Assembly (NCBI GenBank): GCA_021787435.1
Contig: JAJYLY010000005.1
Coordinates: 62,001-126,000, forward strand
Length of the DNA: 64,000 nucleotides
DNA from: Pseudomonadota bacterium
GTDB taxonomy: Bacteria > Pseudomonadota > Gammaproteobacteria > Burkholderiales > Gallionellaceae
Reading direction: 5' to 3'
In this document: positions 9,999 to 19,048 of the stretch, in pieces
Layout: each line of letters begins with the position of its first letter
Numbering within the stretch: position 1 is the first letter of the stretch
The notes under the pieces: model-generated
Database searches by the model: none
The model's input: only the letters and a program-made list of their open reading frames with translations
What the model was told of the DNA's origin: nothing
Position numbers and translations under genes: made by a program

Positions 9999-10427
9999 CT
10001 AAGGCAGGAGGACAGCTCTGACGCTGTGGTTCAAAGCGCTGCTGTCTATGTAGCCTATCGCATCGGGGTTGTCTGCGATGACTTTGACAACTGCCTTGTC
10101 GCCTGCGACAAGTTTGGGCGGACGTCCTTCGCCGGTGAAAATGATTTTTGCCCAATATGCGGCAAGCTGTGAAGCATCCTTGTGCACCACCTTGGCGTAG
10201 AACTCGTCCCTGACCGCACTTCCCTGCGGCTGATCGATCGGATAAGCAGGATCATGATTCGGGAAGCTCGTGCTCTTGCCCAAGAAAATCTTGGAGACTT
10301 GGTCAGCCGACAGGTTCACGACAGGACTTTTGGCTGAAACGATCACCACCACGTCAGCAATGGCAGCCTGAACTGAAAATAGCAGGGAAAGCGGCATTAC
10401 CCATTTTAAAACTCTGTAAAACAGCAT
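9999..10427 (-). CDS. small PstS-like periplasmic substrate-binding protein
   Basis: 142 residues with a signal peptide (MLFYRVLKWVMPLSLLF to about 25). The mature part carries LSADQVSKIFLGK, DQPQGSAVRDEFY and NPDAIGYIDSSAL, blocks found in the PstS-like domain of phosphate-type binding proteins (the IF.G....W/F and GY repeated motifs), but at less than half of PstS length, so one lobe only. No ABC permease or ATPase is nearby. Position between a porin and a hybrid kinase suggests a ligand-presenting or sensory role (inference). The ATG at 10427 is preferred over 10472 because the latter would add non-signal residues and overlap the porin gene. Confidence 0.8.
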   Translation of the reverse strand: MLFYRVLKWVMPLSLLFSVQAAIADVVVIVSAKSPVVNLSADQVSKIFLGKSTSFPNHDPAYPIDQPQGSAVRDEFYAKVVHKDASQLAAYWAKIIFTGEGRPPKLVAGDKAVVKVIADNPDAIGYIDSSALNHSVRAVLLP

Positions 10428-10452
10428 GAATGGACTCACGTTGGCTGGGCAG

Positions 10453-11589
10453 TTAGAACACAAAATCGACAACCGCGGAAATCACGTGGAAAGTTTTTCC
10501 GGACAAAATGACATTATCCGGCACATTGACTAGGTAGCCGTTCGAATTATCGCCCAGTTTGATGTGGTCATACTGCAGCTTGAAATCAAAATTTTTCATG
10601 AAGTCCCAGCGCACGCCCACACTGTTGGATTTCTGCGCCATGTTCAAGTATGGCAGAGAATTTTCATAGGCTGCCGCCGCGCTGCTTTGACTGTGCGTCA
10701 GATAAGGCGTGAATTGATGCATGCGATATCCCGCGCTGGCATACATGGCATTGGTCTTGTAGAGCGTGCGATCCTGCAACCATTCCGACTTGAAAAACCA
10801 GCTGCCCGGATCATAACTGATCCCGGCAGAAAGATCGCTGGCCTCTACCCATCCTGTATTCAGCCTTGCAAGATCGGATTGGGTTGAAGAGATGCGCTGC
10901 TGGTAACCCATGTGAAATGTCGCCTGCCCGTATTCAAGGTTGTCGAATATCCCCCGCATGTTTTTCGAGTTGATAATCCCGAGCGAAGTTTCAGTGGTGT
11001 TCTGGCCTGCAATCAGCTTCACTGAATTCTCGGCTTCACCCAATGAAAAATGGTATGCCGCGTTTATTCCGTCCACGCTTGTGATCGGCATCTGCTGGTA
11101 CAGCTCGACTGGTGTGTGTACCCATACAAAACTATAGCCAACATCGTGATTGTCAGAATCGATAAAGGTCGGCAAGGCGAAACGTCCGGCCTTGATGTAA
11201 AAGTTCGGGGTGAGCGCATATTTTGCGTTCGCCCACTCGACTTCCGGCCGGTAGTTGCCGTTTGAGTTGTATTCGGAAATAACCTGAAATATTGCCGTGA
11301 GGTCTGGCGTGAACGTCGCATTCACATGCGCTGCAATCAGGCTGTTGTCGCTGGGCGCCCAGTAGCCGCTGCGTCCTGAACCGTAAGGCATCGGAGCATC
11401 GAGAGCGTAATCTGCGGAACTCAAGCTGGCATGCGTGGCACCCAACGTGCCATAACTGCCGAATTCAAACATCTTCTGGTCGGTTAGCGCAGCAACTTCT
11501 GCGTCCCCCGGCGCATTCTGATCCGCCTTTGCGGCAGAAATGCCCGCACTCACCGAAAGAAGCAGTGCAAGGCAATATTTTTTTGGCAT
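10453..11589 (-). CDS. outer-membrane beta-barrel porin-like protein
   Basis: 378 residues with a cleavable signal peptide (MPKKYCLALLLSVSAGISAAKA). The mature protein alternates polar and aromatic residues, has many short amphipathic strands and ends in aromatic Phe (VVDFVF), the signature for BAM-dependent barrel insertion. It resembles DcaP/phosphate-porin-like barrels more than classical trimeric OmpC-type porins, but the substrate is not readable. ATG at 11589 has GAGGAT about 8 bases upstream; the frame extends to 11769 but without signal-peptide sense. First gene of the porin - binding protein - hybrid kinase unit. Confidence 0.8.
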   Translation of the reverse strand: MPKKYCLALLLSVSAGISAAKADQNAPGDAEVAALTDQKMFEFGSYGTLGATHASLSSADYALDAPMPYGSGRSGYWAPSDNSLIAAHVNATFTPDLTAIFQVISEYNSNGNYRPEVEWANAKYALTPNFYIKAGRFALPTFIDSDNHDVGYSFVWVHTPVELYQQMPITSVDGINAAYHFSLGEAENSVKLIAGQNTTETSLGIINSKNMRGIFDNLEYGQATFHMGYQQRISSTQSDLARLNTGWVEASDLSAGISYDPGSWFFKSEWLQDRTLYKTNAMYASAGYRMHQFTPYLTHSQSSAAAAYENSLPYLNMAQKSNSVGVRWDFMKNFDFKLQYDHIKLGDNSNGYLVNVPDNVILSGKTFHVISAVVDFVF

Positions 11590-11793
11590 ACAACTATCCT
11601 CAGGATATATTCTCAACCGCATCCCCCATGCGTTTAACGCGCAAGCTGCATCTTCGGTGGACACGGAAAAACCAAGCAAGAGTACCGTTGCATTTTGTAT
11701 AATGCAGCCGGTTTCTGTATTTGCTGGCTGCAGGACAAAATTCCCAGTCTTTGGCAGCAGTCTGATCATAGCGCATAATTAAAGGAGAACAAA

Positions 11794-12303
11794 ATGGACG
11801 AAGTGACTGCGGCATCAGCACGTCCGACCGTGGTGGTGGTCGATGATGCGGATGTAAACCTGATGATCATGAAGTCGATTCTTGAAAAAGATTACTCGCT
11901 GAAACTGTTCAATCAGGCCAGTGATGCGCTCGACTATGCGCTGGCAAACCCGCCCGATCTTATCCTGCTCGACATCATGATGCCCGAAATCGACGGGTTC
12001 GAAGCCTGCCGCCGCCTGAAGGCAGACCCGAAACTTGCCGACGTGCCGGTGATCTTCATCACCGCGAAGAATGAAGACGAATACGAGGAACAGGGATTCT
12101 CGATAGGCGCTTCCGATTTCATACACAAACCAATCAACGCGCCTATACTGCTTGCGCGCGTCAGAACCCATCTCAAGATAAAGCTGGTGATGGATTACCT
12201 CAAGAACGAAAACGCCCGTTTGCAGGAAAACAAAAAACCGTCTTCACCCGAACTTCTAAAGGTGATCAAGATGTTCTGGGAAAGCCCCTTCATCAAGTTC
12301 TAA
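11794..12303 (+). CDS. single-domain response regulator (CheY-like receiver with helical tail)
   Basis: 169 residues: a receiver domain with acidic pair DD (17-18), phospho-acceptor Asp60 (LILLDIMMPEIDGFE), the switch Thr near 90 (VIFITAKN) and the conserved Lys near 112 (HKPIN), then a 35-residue helical tail without a known output domain. Ribosome site AAAGGAG lies 8 bases before ATG. It is divergent from the porin-kinase operon with a 204-base gap, so it may exchange phosphate with the kinase HPt or diffuse to another target. That pairing is inference. Confidence 0.9.
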   Translation: MDEVTAASARPTVVVVDDADVNLMIMKSILEKDYSLKLFNQASDALDYALANPPDLILLDIMMPEIDGFEACRRLKADPKLADVPVIFITAKNEDEYEEQGFSIGASDFIHKPINAPILLARVRTHLKIKLVMDYLKNENARLQENKKPSSPELLKVIKMFWESPFIKF

Positions 12304-12312
12304 CCGCATTCA

Positions 12313-13983
12313 TCAGGGATAAAGCTCGGGCAGCGCGAAGCCGCTTTTGCTTGCCTTCTTCTGCACGGGTTTTTCCGACATGAAAAGTGCGAGGTCTTCG
12401 CCAAGCCATGCCTTGCCCGTATAGCAGGCCCTGTCCAGTTGCCGCAATGCATCGGCAACTTTTGCATCTTTCATGCGGCGCGATAATTCATTCAAACCCA
12501 GAGGCGGGTCTTCCCGCCAGGTCGCACCTGCCCAGGTAAGCAGATGTTTGCGAGCGGCATGGGGGTCGTTTGCTCGGCAGGCTTGATCAAAGGCCTTGAA
12601 TGCGCTGCCTGCAGGGATAGCCTCCGGCTCCTTATCCGCCTGTTTGACAGGAACGGCATTGCGACGCGAATACCACCAGACCATCAGGGTGACAAGCCAG
12701 AGCAGCACGAGCGCCAGGCTGAACCATTGCCATGACGAGGCTGTCTTCTCGGGAAGTGCCGGCGTCTTGAGCTTGACCTGGTGCTGCGGCTCATGGGGAG
12801 GTGGCGTTGCGCCGCCTGGCGCCGGCAGGATATCCAGCGCCTCTTCAGGCAGCATTGCTTCGCGCTTGATGTTGCTCGCCGTGTCCCACCAGATCAGCTT
12901 GACCGCCGGCAGCACATAGTGTCCCGCATGCTCCGCGATCAGCGCGATATTCTGATCGCGACTACCCATCACGGTATTGCCCTCGGGGCTGTCGGCGATA
13001 CCGGCCTGATCAGGATACGCCTTGATTCCATCCGGCAGGCTGATCAGCGCATCAGGATCGGGCAACTGCTCACCGGTCAGCCCCAGTGCAGCGATATGCA
13101 GATGACGGGAAAGCGGCTCCCCCGCATGTATCCCTGTCTTATTTTGGCCCCAGGTTTCCTCCAGCGTCACTTTTTGTGCGGGCAGCCAGGGCGAGATACT
13201 TGAGGGGCGCGGCAACACCTCCATTTCGATTGTCCTGGCGTCAAAATGCAAGGGGCGCGTCTGGTTCATCATCGCACCGAGCGATTTGAACATGCTGCCG
13301 AAAGGATCGCTGCCATCGGCAATCTCGGCATCAAGCACCGGCCCTGCAAGGCTGATTTTGCCGCTTTTTTGCGCGAACAACAGGTATTTGCGTTCGATGA
13401 CCTGATAGTTCCGGCCATTCTTTGTTTCATTCGACGCCTTGTCGTGGCCTAGCTGTTTCACGATCACATCGGCGCTGGCCGGAAAGTCAAGCGTGGCCTG
13501 ATACAGTGGCTGATCCGCATAAAGCCTGACAGTCAGCACAACGGCGGCTTGAACATAGGGCTGCTTTGGTTCCAGATTTGTGGTGAGAAAAACATGTTCG
13601 GCACCTCCCGATTGTTTATCTCCCGGCCCCGAAGATGCGCCCACGTCAAGCTCGATCGGCGCTGACTGCCCGCTCCCCCACTGCAATGCCGGTATCCGTA
13701 TTTTGCCGCTGCGTCTGGGCGAAAGCAGCACGGTCATCTGAGCCTTTGAAGAGATATGGCCATTGATGATCTCTACATTGGTGCCGCTGCCGCTGCCCAA
13801 GATGTCGAAATCCTTTTTGAGCGGATTGAGATCAGGCTGAGTGTCGGCGCTGCCATCCCGCTGCAACCTTAACTGTATGGTTTCGCCGTAAGGGATGGAA
13901 GTACTGCTTACAGTTGCCGTCACTGCCGCAAATGAAGGCAGGATGACGCTCAACGCAAACAGCATCGCAAAAATCTGCTTCAT
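12313..13983 (-). CDS. batD: BatD family protein (oxygen tolerance)
   Basis: 556 residues: signal peptide (MKQIFAMLFALSVILPSFA), then a large periplasmic region of beta-rich Ig-like domains typical of the BatD/oxygen-tolerance family, a membrane helix near residue 430 (WFSLALVLLWLVTLMVWW) and a cytoplasmic C-terminal part. BatD proteins belong to Bat (aerotolerance) complexes with the VWA proteins BatA and BatB; the molecular function is not firmly known. The start overlaps the preceding TPR gene by ATGA with GAGGGG upstream. It is the last gene of the operon and runs convergently into the receiver gene with a 9-base gap. Confidence 0.87.
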   Translation of the reverse strand: MKQIFAMLFALSVILPSFAAVTATVSSTSIPYGETIQLRLQRDGSADTQPDLNPLKKDFDILGSGSGTNVEIINGHISSKAQMTVLLSPRRSGKIRIPALQWGSGQSAPIELDVGASSGPGDKQSGGAEHVFLTTNLEPKQPYVQAAVVLTVRLYADQPLYQATLDFPASADVIVKQLGHDKASNETKNGRNYQVIERKYLLFAQKSGKISLAGPVLDAEIADGSDPFGSMFKSLGAMMNQTRPLHFDARTIEMEVLPRPSSISPWLPAQKVTLEETWGQNKTGIHAGEPLSRHLHIAALGLTGEQLPDPDALISLPDGIKAYPDQAGIADSPEGNTVMGSRDQNIALIAEHAGHYVLPAVKLIWWDTASNIKREAMLPEEALDILPAPGGATPPPHEPQHQVKLKTPALPEKTASSWQWFSLALVLLWLVTLMVWWYSRRNAVPVKQADKEPEAIPAGSAFKAFDQACRANDPHAARKHLLTWAGATWREDPPLGLNELSRRMKDAKVADALRQLDRACYTGKAWLGEDLALFMSEKPVQKKASKSGFALPELYP

Positions 13984-14804
13984 TGTTCGCCCCTCTGCTG
14001 CCTTATCATGTGCTCGATCAGAAATTTGCGACGCAGCAATCCGCCAGGGTCGTCCGGTATGCTGTGCAGCCATTGCGCTTCCTCGATCTGCTGTTCGCTT
14101 TTCGGAGAAGATGTTTCAGTGTCTGCTTCACCCGGCATGGCCGCATTCTGCGTTGTCTTACCTTTGTCATTGTCAGCGTAAGGCTGCTGCGCTGCCGCGC
14201 TTCCACCTTTGTCAGACTGCTGATCATGCTGCGTGGACTGCCTGCCAGCAGAGGCATCCTGCCCAGCCTGTTTTTGACCGGAATCGTTCTGATCTTTTCC
14301 CGGCTGGTCTGATTTCTGCCTGGAGTTATTCCTGTCCTGCCCCTGTTGCGCATTGCTTTGTGCAGATGAATTCTGCCGGTCTTTATTCTGGTCATCCTGC
14401 GACTTGTTGTCTGCAGGCTGCTTTTTCAGCGCATTGGCCACAAGGTCGCGGTTGTGCCTTGCATCCTTATCATTAGGCTTCTGCTGCAAAGCGGCATCAT
14501 AAGCGCGCAGCGCCCCTTCGAGATCGCCCATATGCGCCAGCGCATTGCCGCGATTGTAGTCAGCATCGTTGTCATGCAGCTTGCCTAGCGTCAGCGCAGC
14601 GCCTTTGTAATCGCCGGCTTTCAGTTGGGCATAACCCTTGCGGCGAGGATCCACATACACATTTGCAGCACCTCTTGCATCCCCCCGCTGCAGCAGCACA
14701 TCGCCCTCCTGATCGGCATTGCGCCAGAGCCTGCCCCAGAATTCATCCGCATGCACAGGCATTGTCACCAGAAACACAGTCAGTGAAAAAAGAACGCGCT
14801 TCAT
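13980..14804 (-). CDS. batC: TPR protein, BatC type
   Basis: 274 residues: signal peptide (MKRVLFSLTVFLVTMPVHA), about three TPR-like helical repeats (residues 30-130, including DYNRGNALAHMGDLEGALRAYDAAL), then about 110 residues of very polar low complexity rich in Gln, Asn, Asp and Lys (KDRQNSSAQSNAQQGQD style), and a short helical end. BatC or BatB/C-type TPR proteins are thought to assemble the Bat VWA proteins in the periplasm. ATGA overlaps at both ends. The start at 14804 was chosen because the longer frame to 14861 places charged and Ala-rich residues before the signal peptide. Confidence 0.85.
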   Translation of the reverse strand: MKRVLFSLTVFLVTMPVHADEFWGRLWRNADQEGDVLLQRGDARGAANVYVDPRRKGYAQLKAGDYKGAALTLGKLHDNDADYNRGNALAHMGDLEGALRAYDAALQQKPNDKDARHNRDLVANALKKQPADNKSQDDQNKDRQNSSAQSNAQQGQDRNNSRQKSDQPGKDQNDSGQKQAGQDASAGRQSTQHDQQSDKGGSAAAQQPYADNDKGKTTQNAAMPGEADTETSSPKSEQQIEEAQWLHSIPDDPGGLLRRKFLIEHMIRQQRGEQ

Positions 14805-15712
14805 AGCCAGCCCCTGCGCGCCAGCATGCCTGCAAGCAGGAGCAGCAGGGGCAGCAGCCATACGCCCTCATCGCGCCAGTGCGAGACTTCAATGCCCAAA
14901 GCCGCATCGCCTGAAGCAAGCGGTGCCGACTGCAGATAATCGACGAGACTGCCAAGCTGCGAGATATCGGCATACTTCCCGCCGCCGGTGTTGGCAAGCT
15001 GCTTCAACTGGTCCACGGCATTGCCCATGCCAATGACGCTCACCGTGATGCCGCGCGATTTCAAACCGGCTGCAACCGAAAGCGCTGCGGCGGGATCGTC
15101 GATGCCATCGGTCAGCACCGCAATGCGCTGACTCTTTGCAGCGCCTGCCTGCAGCAGCTTTCCGGCCTGTTCCAGCGCGGGAGCAAGGTTATCGCCTGCA
15201 CTTGGCATGATGTCGGGTGAAAGCGGCGGCAGCAATGCCTTGACGGTAGCGACATCCTTAGTCAACGGCACCACGGTATAGGGTTCGTCGCTGAACACCA
15301 CCAGTCCCACGCGCGCATCGCGGGCCGCATCCAGCAGGTCGTCCAGCGCATAACGTGCACGCGCAATGCGGCTGGGTTTGATGTCTGCCGTTTTCATCGA
15401 GGGCGACAGATCGAGCACGAATACCCAGTCAACCTGAGCGCGATAAGCTGCGGCCTGATCTTTCTCCCAGCTTGGGCCTGCCAGCGCCAGCACCGCAAGC
15501 GTCCACAGCAGCGATAACACAGGCCATGGCCGCATGCCCGCTGCGTTTTTTTCATCGAGGCGGAGCACCGGCAACAGATCAGCATCGATCAGACCTGACC
15601 AGTTCCCTTCATTTTTATGCCGTCGATGAAGCCAGTACACCAATGCCCACAATGGCGGTAAAGCGGCAAGCCAGAACGGACGCAGAAAATGAAAAGCGTG
15701 CAGGCTGATCAT
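14801..15712 (-). CDS. batB: BatB, VWA-domain membrane protein
   Basis: 303 residues. Two N-terminal membrane helices (about 10-28 and 64-80), a von Willebrand factor A domain with the metal-ion site DLSPS (101-105) and later TDGIDD, and a final membrane helix (VWLLPLLLLLAGMLA). The charged tip of the site is intact, so a divalent metal can bind. ATGA overlaps join it to batA upstream and batC downstream. Confidence 0.88.
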   Translation of the reverse strand: MISLHAFHFLRPFWLAALPPLWALVYWLHRRHKNEGNWSGLIDADLLPVLRLDEKNAAGMRPWPVLSLLWTLAVLALAGPSWEKDQAAAYRAQVDWVFVLDLSPSMKTADIKPSRIARARYALDDLLDAARDARVGLVVFSDEPYTVVPLTKDVATVKALLPPLSPDIMPSAGDNLAPALEQAGKLLQAGAAKSQRIAVLTDGIDDPAAALSVAAGLKSRGITVSVIGMGNAVDQLKQLANTGGGKYADISQLGSLVDYLQSAPLASGDAALGIEVSHWRDEGVWLLPLLLLLAGMLARRGWL

Positions 15713-16656
15713 GCCATCTCCCTCATCCATACCGCAGGTATGCTGAGCAGAAGTGCAAACGCAAGCGGCCAGACAAACCATTCGCTGTGGGGACGGTACC
15801 ATTGATCAGGCCCGATGCTGGGTTCCAGCCTGTCGATGCGCGCATAGACATTCTGCAGCGCGTCCATGTCGGTTGCGCGGAAGTATTCGCCGCCCGTGAT
15901 GCTTGCAATTTTTTTCAGCGTGTCTTCATCCAGATCGGCATTGCCACTCATGCCAAAAAAACCTTGCCGCGCTTGGGCGCCCACGCCTATCGTGTATATG
16001 CGCAGTCCTCTGCCAGCCGCCATTTTTGCAGCAGCAACAGGATCCATCATGCCGGCATTGTTGCCGCCGTCAGTAAGTAGGATCAACACCATATCGCCCT
16101 TTGATTTCGATCGATTGGCTTGCATTACCTTGAGTGCCAGGCCGATCGCATCCCCTATCGCCGTCTGCGGTCCTGCCAGGCCCACCATCGCCTCTTGCAG
16201 AAACTTGCTGACCGTGCTCAAGTCTGAAGACAAGGGCGATTGAAGATAGGGCTGAGTGCCGAAAAGAATCAGGCCGACCTGGTCTCCTTGGCGATGCTGT
16301 ATGAAATCGCCGGCCACTTTCTGCACGACATTGAGCCGCGAGGCATTGTTCGCCATGTCAGGCGTTGCCATCGACCCGGACACATCGACTGCCAGCATCA
16401 GTTGCCGCCCGGTAGTGGGTGCTGGCAGCGGATCATCCAGCCATTGCGGGCGCATACCAGCCAGCACCAGCGAGAGCCACACCAGTGCAAACAACACGCT
16501 TCGCCTGCGCGAATTCACCCGCTGAAGCGGGGCATGTTCCAGTGCGGCCGCAAACGGCAAAAACACGGCGCTACCCTGCGCCTCCGGCAGATAGCGCCGG
16601 ACGAGCCAGGGAAGCGGCAGAAACAGGATCATCAGCGGCCAGGCGACATGGATCAT
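15709..16656 (-). CDS. batA: BatA, VWA-domain membrane protein
   Basis: 315 residues. Membrane helices at the N-terminus (3-20 and about 52-68) and at the very end (FVWPLAFALLLSIPAVW), a VWA domain with metal site DVSGS (91-95) followed by the Thr of GPQTAIGDAIG and by LTDGGNNAG. Proteins of this type act with a MoxR AAA ATPase, as chaperone-like or metal-inserting partners. The start at 16656 overlaps the DUF4381 gene stop by ATGA; the frame to 16695 is only an upstream extension. Confidence 0.9.
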   Translation of the reverse strand: MIHVAWPLMILFLPLPWLVRRYLPEAQGSAVFLPFAAALEHAPLQRVNSRRRSVLFALVWLSLVLAGMRPQWLDDPLPAPTTGRQLMLAVDVSGSMATPDMANNASRLNVVQKVAGDFIQHRQGDQVGLILFGTQPYLQSPLSSDLSTVSKFLQEAMVGLAGPQTAIGDAIGLALKVMQANRSKSKGDMVLILLTDGGNNAGMMDPVAAAKMAAGRGLRIYTIGVGAQARQGFFGMSGNADLDEDTLKKIASITGGEYFRATDMDALQNVYARIDRLEPSIGPDQWYRPHSEWFVWPLAFALLLSIPAVWMREMA

Positions 16657-17096
16657 GAGCGCCCCCTGATGAATCCCTCGGCGCCCGACAGCCACGCTAC
16701 CCGATTTTCAGCGGCTGTACCGCCATAGGCCAAACGCAGGAAGTCAGCGCCGATTTCCCCCTGCAATGCAGTGCCGCCGTGCTCGACCACAAAGGCTATC
16801 CAGCGCGCACCGCTAAGCGCAGCGACCTCATCCCGCCCGAAACGCGCGATCGCATATCGGCGCAGCAGATGTTCCATTTGTCCTGCGAAGACGATGTCGT
16901 CATCAGCCTGAAGTTTCTTGAGTTCTTTCAAGGCAATGCGGCGCAGGCGAGTCTTGTGCTGCCGATAGATGAACGCAAAGACCATTGCAAGTAGTATGAC
17001 CAGCAAACCCCACCATCCCGGCGCAGGCGGCCACATGCTTGCTGATGAAGGGGCATGAGGCGGGGCAAGCTGCGAAAGCCAGGCTACGCTGCCCAT
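16653..17096 (-). CDS. DUF4381 membrane protein
   Basis: 147 residues with one membrane helix near the N-terminus (WWGLLVILLAMVFAFIY) and a cytoplasmic helical part containing LKELKKLQ and HLLRRYAIARFGRDEVAALSG, the usual look of DUF4381 proteins. These are found only in MoxR-DUF58-VWA operons and have no proven role. The gene overlaps the end of the DUF58 gene by 13 bases and batA by 4. Confidence 0.85.
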   Translation of the reverse strand: MGSVAWLSQLAPPHAPSSASMWPPAPGWWGLLVILLAMVFAFIYRQHKTRLRRIALKELKKLQADDDIVFAGQMEHLLRRYAIARFGRDEVAALSGARWIAFVVEHGGTALQGEIGADFLRLAYGGTAAENRVAWLSGAEGFIRGRS

Positions 17097-17983
17097 CCCG
17101 GTTCCTTGAGCAGTGTCACCATGCGCTCGATCACGGCATCCTCGGTGTTGAGACGAACAAGCGGAAGATCAAGGCGCATGGACAGATCATTCAGTCTCTG
17201 TTCGCGCGCCCGCCAGGCTTCCTGCCACGGGCGGCGTGCATCCTCGCCATTCATCCACCACGAACGTCCGGGCAGTCCGACACGGTAATGGCCGTTGGGC
17301 AATCCGCTGCCTTCTAGGGAATCGGTGATCCATAACATGCGGCAATCGCTGTGCCGGGTTGCACTGTCAAGCATGGCTTCGGTCTGTTCAGAAAGGCCGG
17401 CGAAGTCGCTCAGCATAAGGATCAAGCTGCCCGGTTGCAGCAAAGGGCGCAGCATTGCAAAGGCCTGCTGCAGGCCGCTTGACGGCATCCCGGGCGAACG
17501 CGGCTGCGCCTTAACGAGCGCTTCCAGTATAGGCAGCACGCCCGCCTTGCGGCCTCTTGGCGGCAGGATAGCCGGCTCATCGCGGCCATCCGCAATCACC
17601 GCACCCACACGATCACCGCCTTCAGCCGCGACCCAGGCAAACATGGCCGCGGTGCGCAGCAGCAAAGAGGATTTAAGCTGGCGGCGGCTGCCAAAAAAAA
17701 GACCCGGATGCACATCGGCAACAAGCCATACAGGCCGCTCGCGCTCCTCCCTGTAAAGCCTGGTATGCAGGCGTCCGCGCCTTGCAGTGACGCGCCAGTC
17801 TATGCTGCGCGCATCATCGCCCGGCGCATAAAGTCGCACCTCTTCAAATTCCAGACCCCGCCCGCGCTGTGCGCTGCGATGCGCGCCCTGCAACTCTGCC
17901 AACACGGGACGATGCGCATGCAGACTCAATCCGCGCACCGCGCCGCGCAATGCGGTCAGTTCCGCAAGGTCTGGCACCATCAT
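17084..17983 (-). CDS. DUF58 domain protein
   Basis: 299 residues. The DUF58 block SAQRGRGLEFEEVRLYAPGDDARSIDW is split here by nothing and followed by RVTARRGRLHTRLYREER; the rest is a VWA-like fold (WLVADVHPGLFFGS) lacking a clean metal site. DUF58 proteins are constant partners of MoxR ATPases. Start at the ATGATG immediately overlapping the moxR stop (ATGA). Role in the complex is inferred from the operon. Confidence 0.88.
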   Translation of the reverse strand: MMVPDLAELTALRGAVRGLSLHAHRPVLAELQGAHRSAQRGRGLEFEEVRLYAPGDDARSIDWRVTARRGRLHTRLYREERERPVWLVADVHPGLFFGSRRQLKSSLLLRTAAMFAWVAAEGGDRVGAVIADGRDEPAILPPRGRKAGVLPILEALVKAQPRSPGMPSSGLQQAFAMLRPLLQPGSLILMLSDFAGLSEQTEAMLDSATRHSDCRMLWITDSLEGSGLPNGHYRVGLPGRSWWMNGEDARRPWQEAWRAREQRLNDLSMRLDLPLVRLNTEDAVIERMVTLLKEPGWAA

Positions 17984-18963
17984 GGAGCCGGCACCTTGTG
18001 CAGCAGTTCATACACGCAGTCGTCTGCACTGATACCTTTGGCCTCGGCAGTATAGTCGAGCAGCAGGCGGTGACGCAGCGCATTGGGCGCAATCGCCTGC
18101 ACATCCTCGGGGCTGACATAGTCCCGCCCGTCAAGCCAGGCAAGCGCACGCGCGCCGCGCTCGATCGAGATGGCCGCGCGCGGGCTGGCTCCCCAGCGCA
18201 GCCATTCTTTAAGCTTGCCGCTGTAGCTGTCCGGCCTGCGCGTCGCATCGATCAGCGCTGCGATATAATCTGCAACGGAAGATGCAAGCGTAAGGTTCAG
18301 TGCTTCGCGTCGTGCGGCGAATACGGTTTCCTGTGTCATCGGATTCGCAGGGGCTGACAATTCGCGCCCTTCCAGCGCTTCGCTTCTGGCAAGATCCATG
18401 ATCAGGCGCGTGGTGGCGCGATCCGGATAATCGATCAGGGTATGCAGCATGAAGCGGTCGAGTTGCGCCTCTGGCAAGGGATAGGTGCCTTCGTGCTCGA
18501 TCGGGTTCTGTGTTGCCATCACCAGAAACAGGCGCGGCAACTCATAGGTCGTCATGCCCACGCTGATCTGGCGCTCCGCCATCGCCTCTAGCAGCGCGGA
18601 TTGAACCTTGGCCGGCGCCCGGTTGATCTCGTCTGCCAGAATCAGATTGTGAAACAGCGGGCCGCGCTGAAAACGGAATGCCCCGTCTTCGGGCCGGTAG
18701 ATGTCGGAACCGGTAAGGTCCGCCGGCAACATGTCCGGGGTGAACTGGACACGCTGAAAATCGCATTCCAGTCCCTGCGCCAGTGCCTTGATCGCGCGCG
18801 TCTTGGCAAGACCGGGCGGCCCTTCTATCAACAGATGGCCTTCGGAGAGCAGCGCAACCAGCAGACTTTCCACCAGGGCTTCCTGGCCCAGAATCTGGGT
18901 ATTGAGATAATTTTTCAGTTCCTGAAAGGCCGTGTTCGTCTGTCTGGCTGCGGTGTCGCTCAT
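17980..18963 (-). CDS. MoxR family AAA+ ATPase
   Basis: 327 residues. Walker A GPPGLAKT (48-55), Walker B LADEINRA with Asp111 and Glu112, sensor 1 ATQNPIEHEGTYPLPEAQLDRF, and the C-terminal lid with SPRA. MoxR ATPases act as chaperones in maturation of VWA-containing complexes, here the BatA/BatB pair. First gene of a seven-gene operon; AGGAGA lies 8 bases before the ATG. Promoter must be in the 85-base gap to the RND gene at 19049, where I see no clear hexamers. Confidence 0.93.
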   Translation of the reverse strand: MSDTAARQTNTAFQELKNYLNTQILGQEALVESLLVALLSEGHLLIEGPPGLAKTRAIKALAQGLECDFQRVQFTPDMLPADLTGSDIYRPEDGAFRFQRGPLFHNLILADEINRAPAKVQSALLEAMAERQISVGMTTYELPRLFLVMATQNPIEHEGTYPLPEAQLDRFMLHTLIDYPDRATTRLIMDLARSEALEGRELSAPANPMTQETVFAARREALNLTLASSVADYIAALIDATRRPDSYSGKLKEWLRWGASPRAAISIERGARALAWLDGRDYVSPEDVQAIAPNALRHRLLLDYTAEAKGISADDCVYELLHKVPAP

Positions 18964-19048
18964 GCTGTGCTCTCCTGGTTCATCTGCCCCCTATAGATGA
19001 TGCGCATCACGGAAAGTTTCGTTCAACACCACATATTCAGATGCTTCA

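Noticed and set aside
11689..11705. TATAAT with flanking inverted repeat (TGCATT/AATGCA) upstream of the receiver gene
   Set aside because: The -35 is weak and the repeat short; may be a promoter but I cannot support it.
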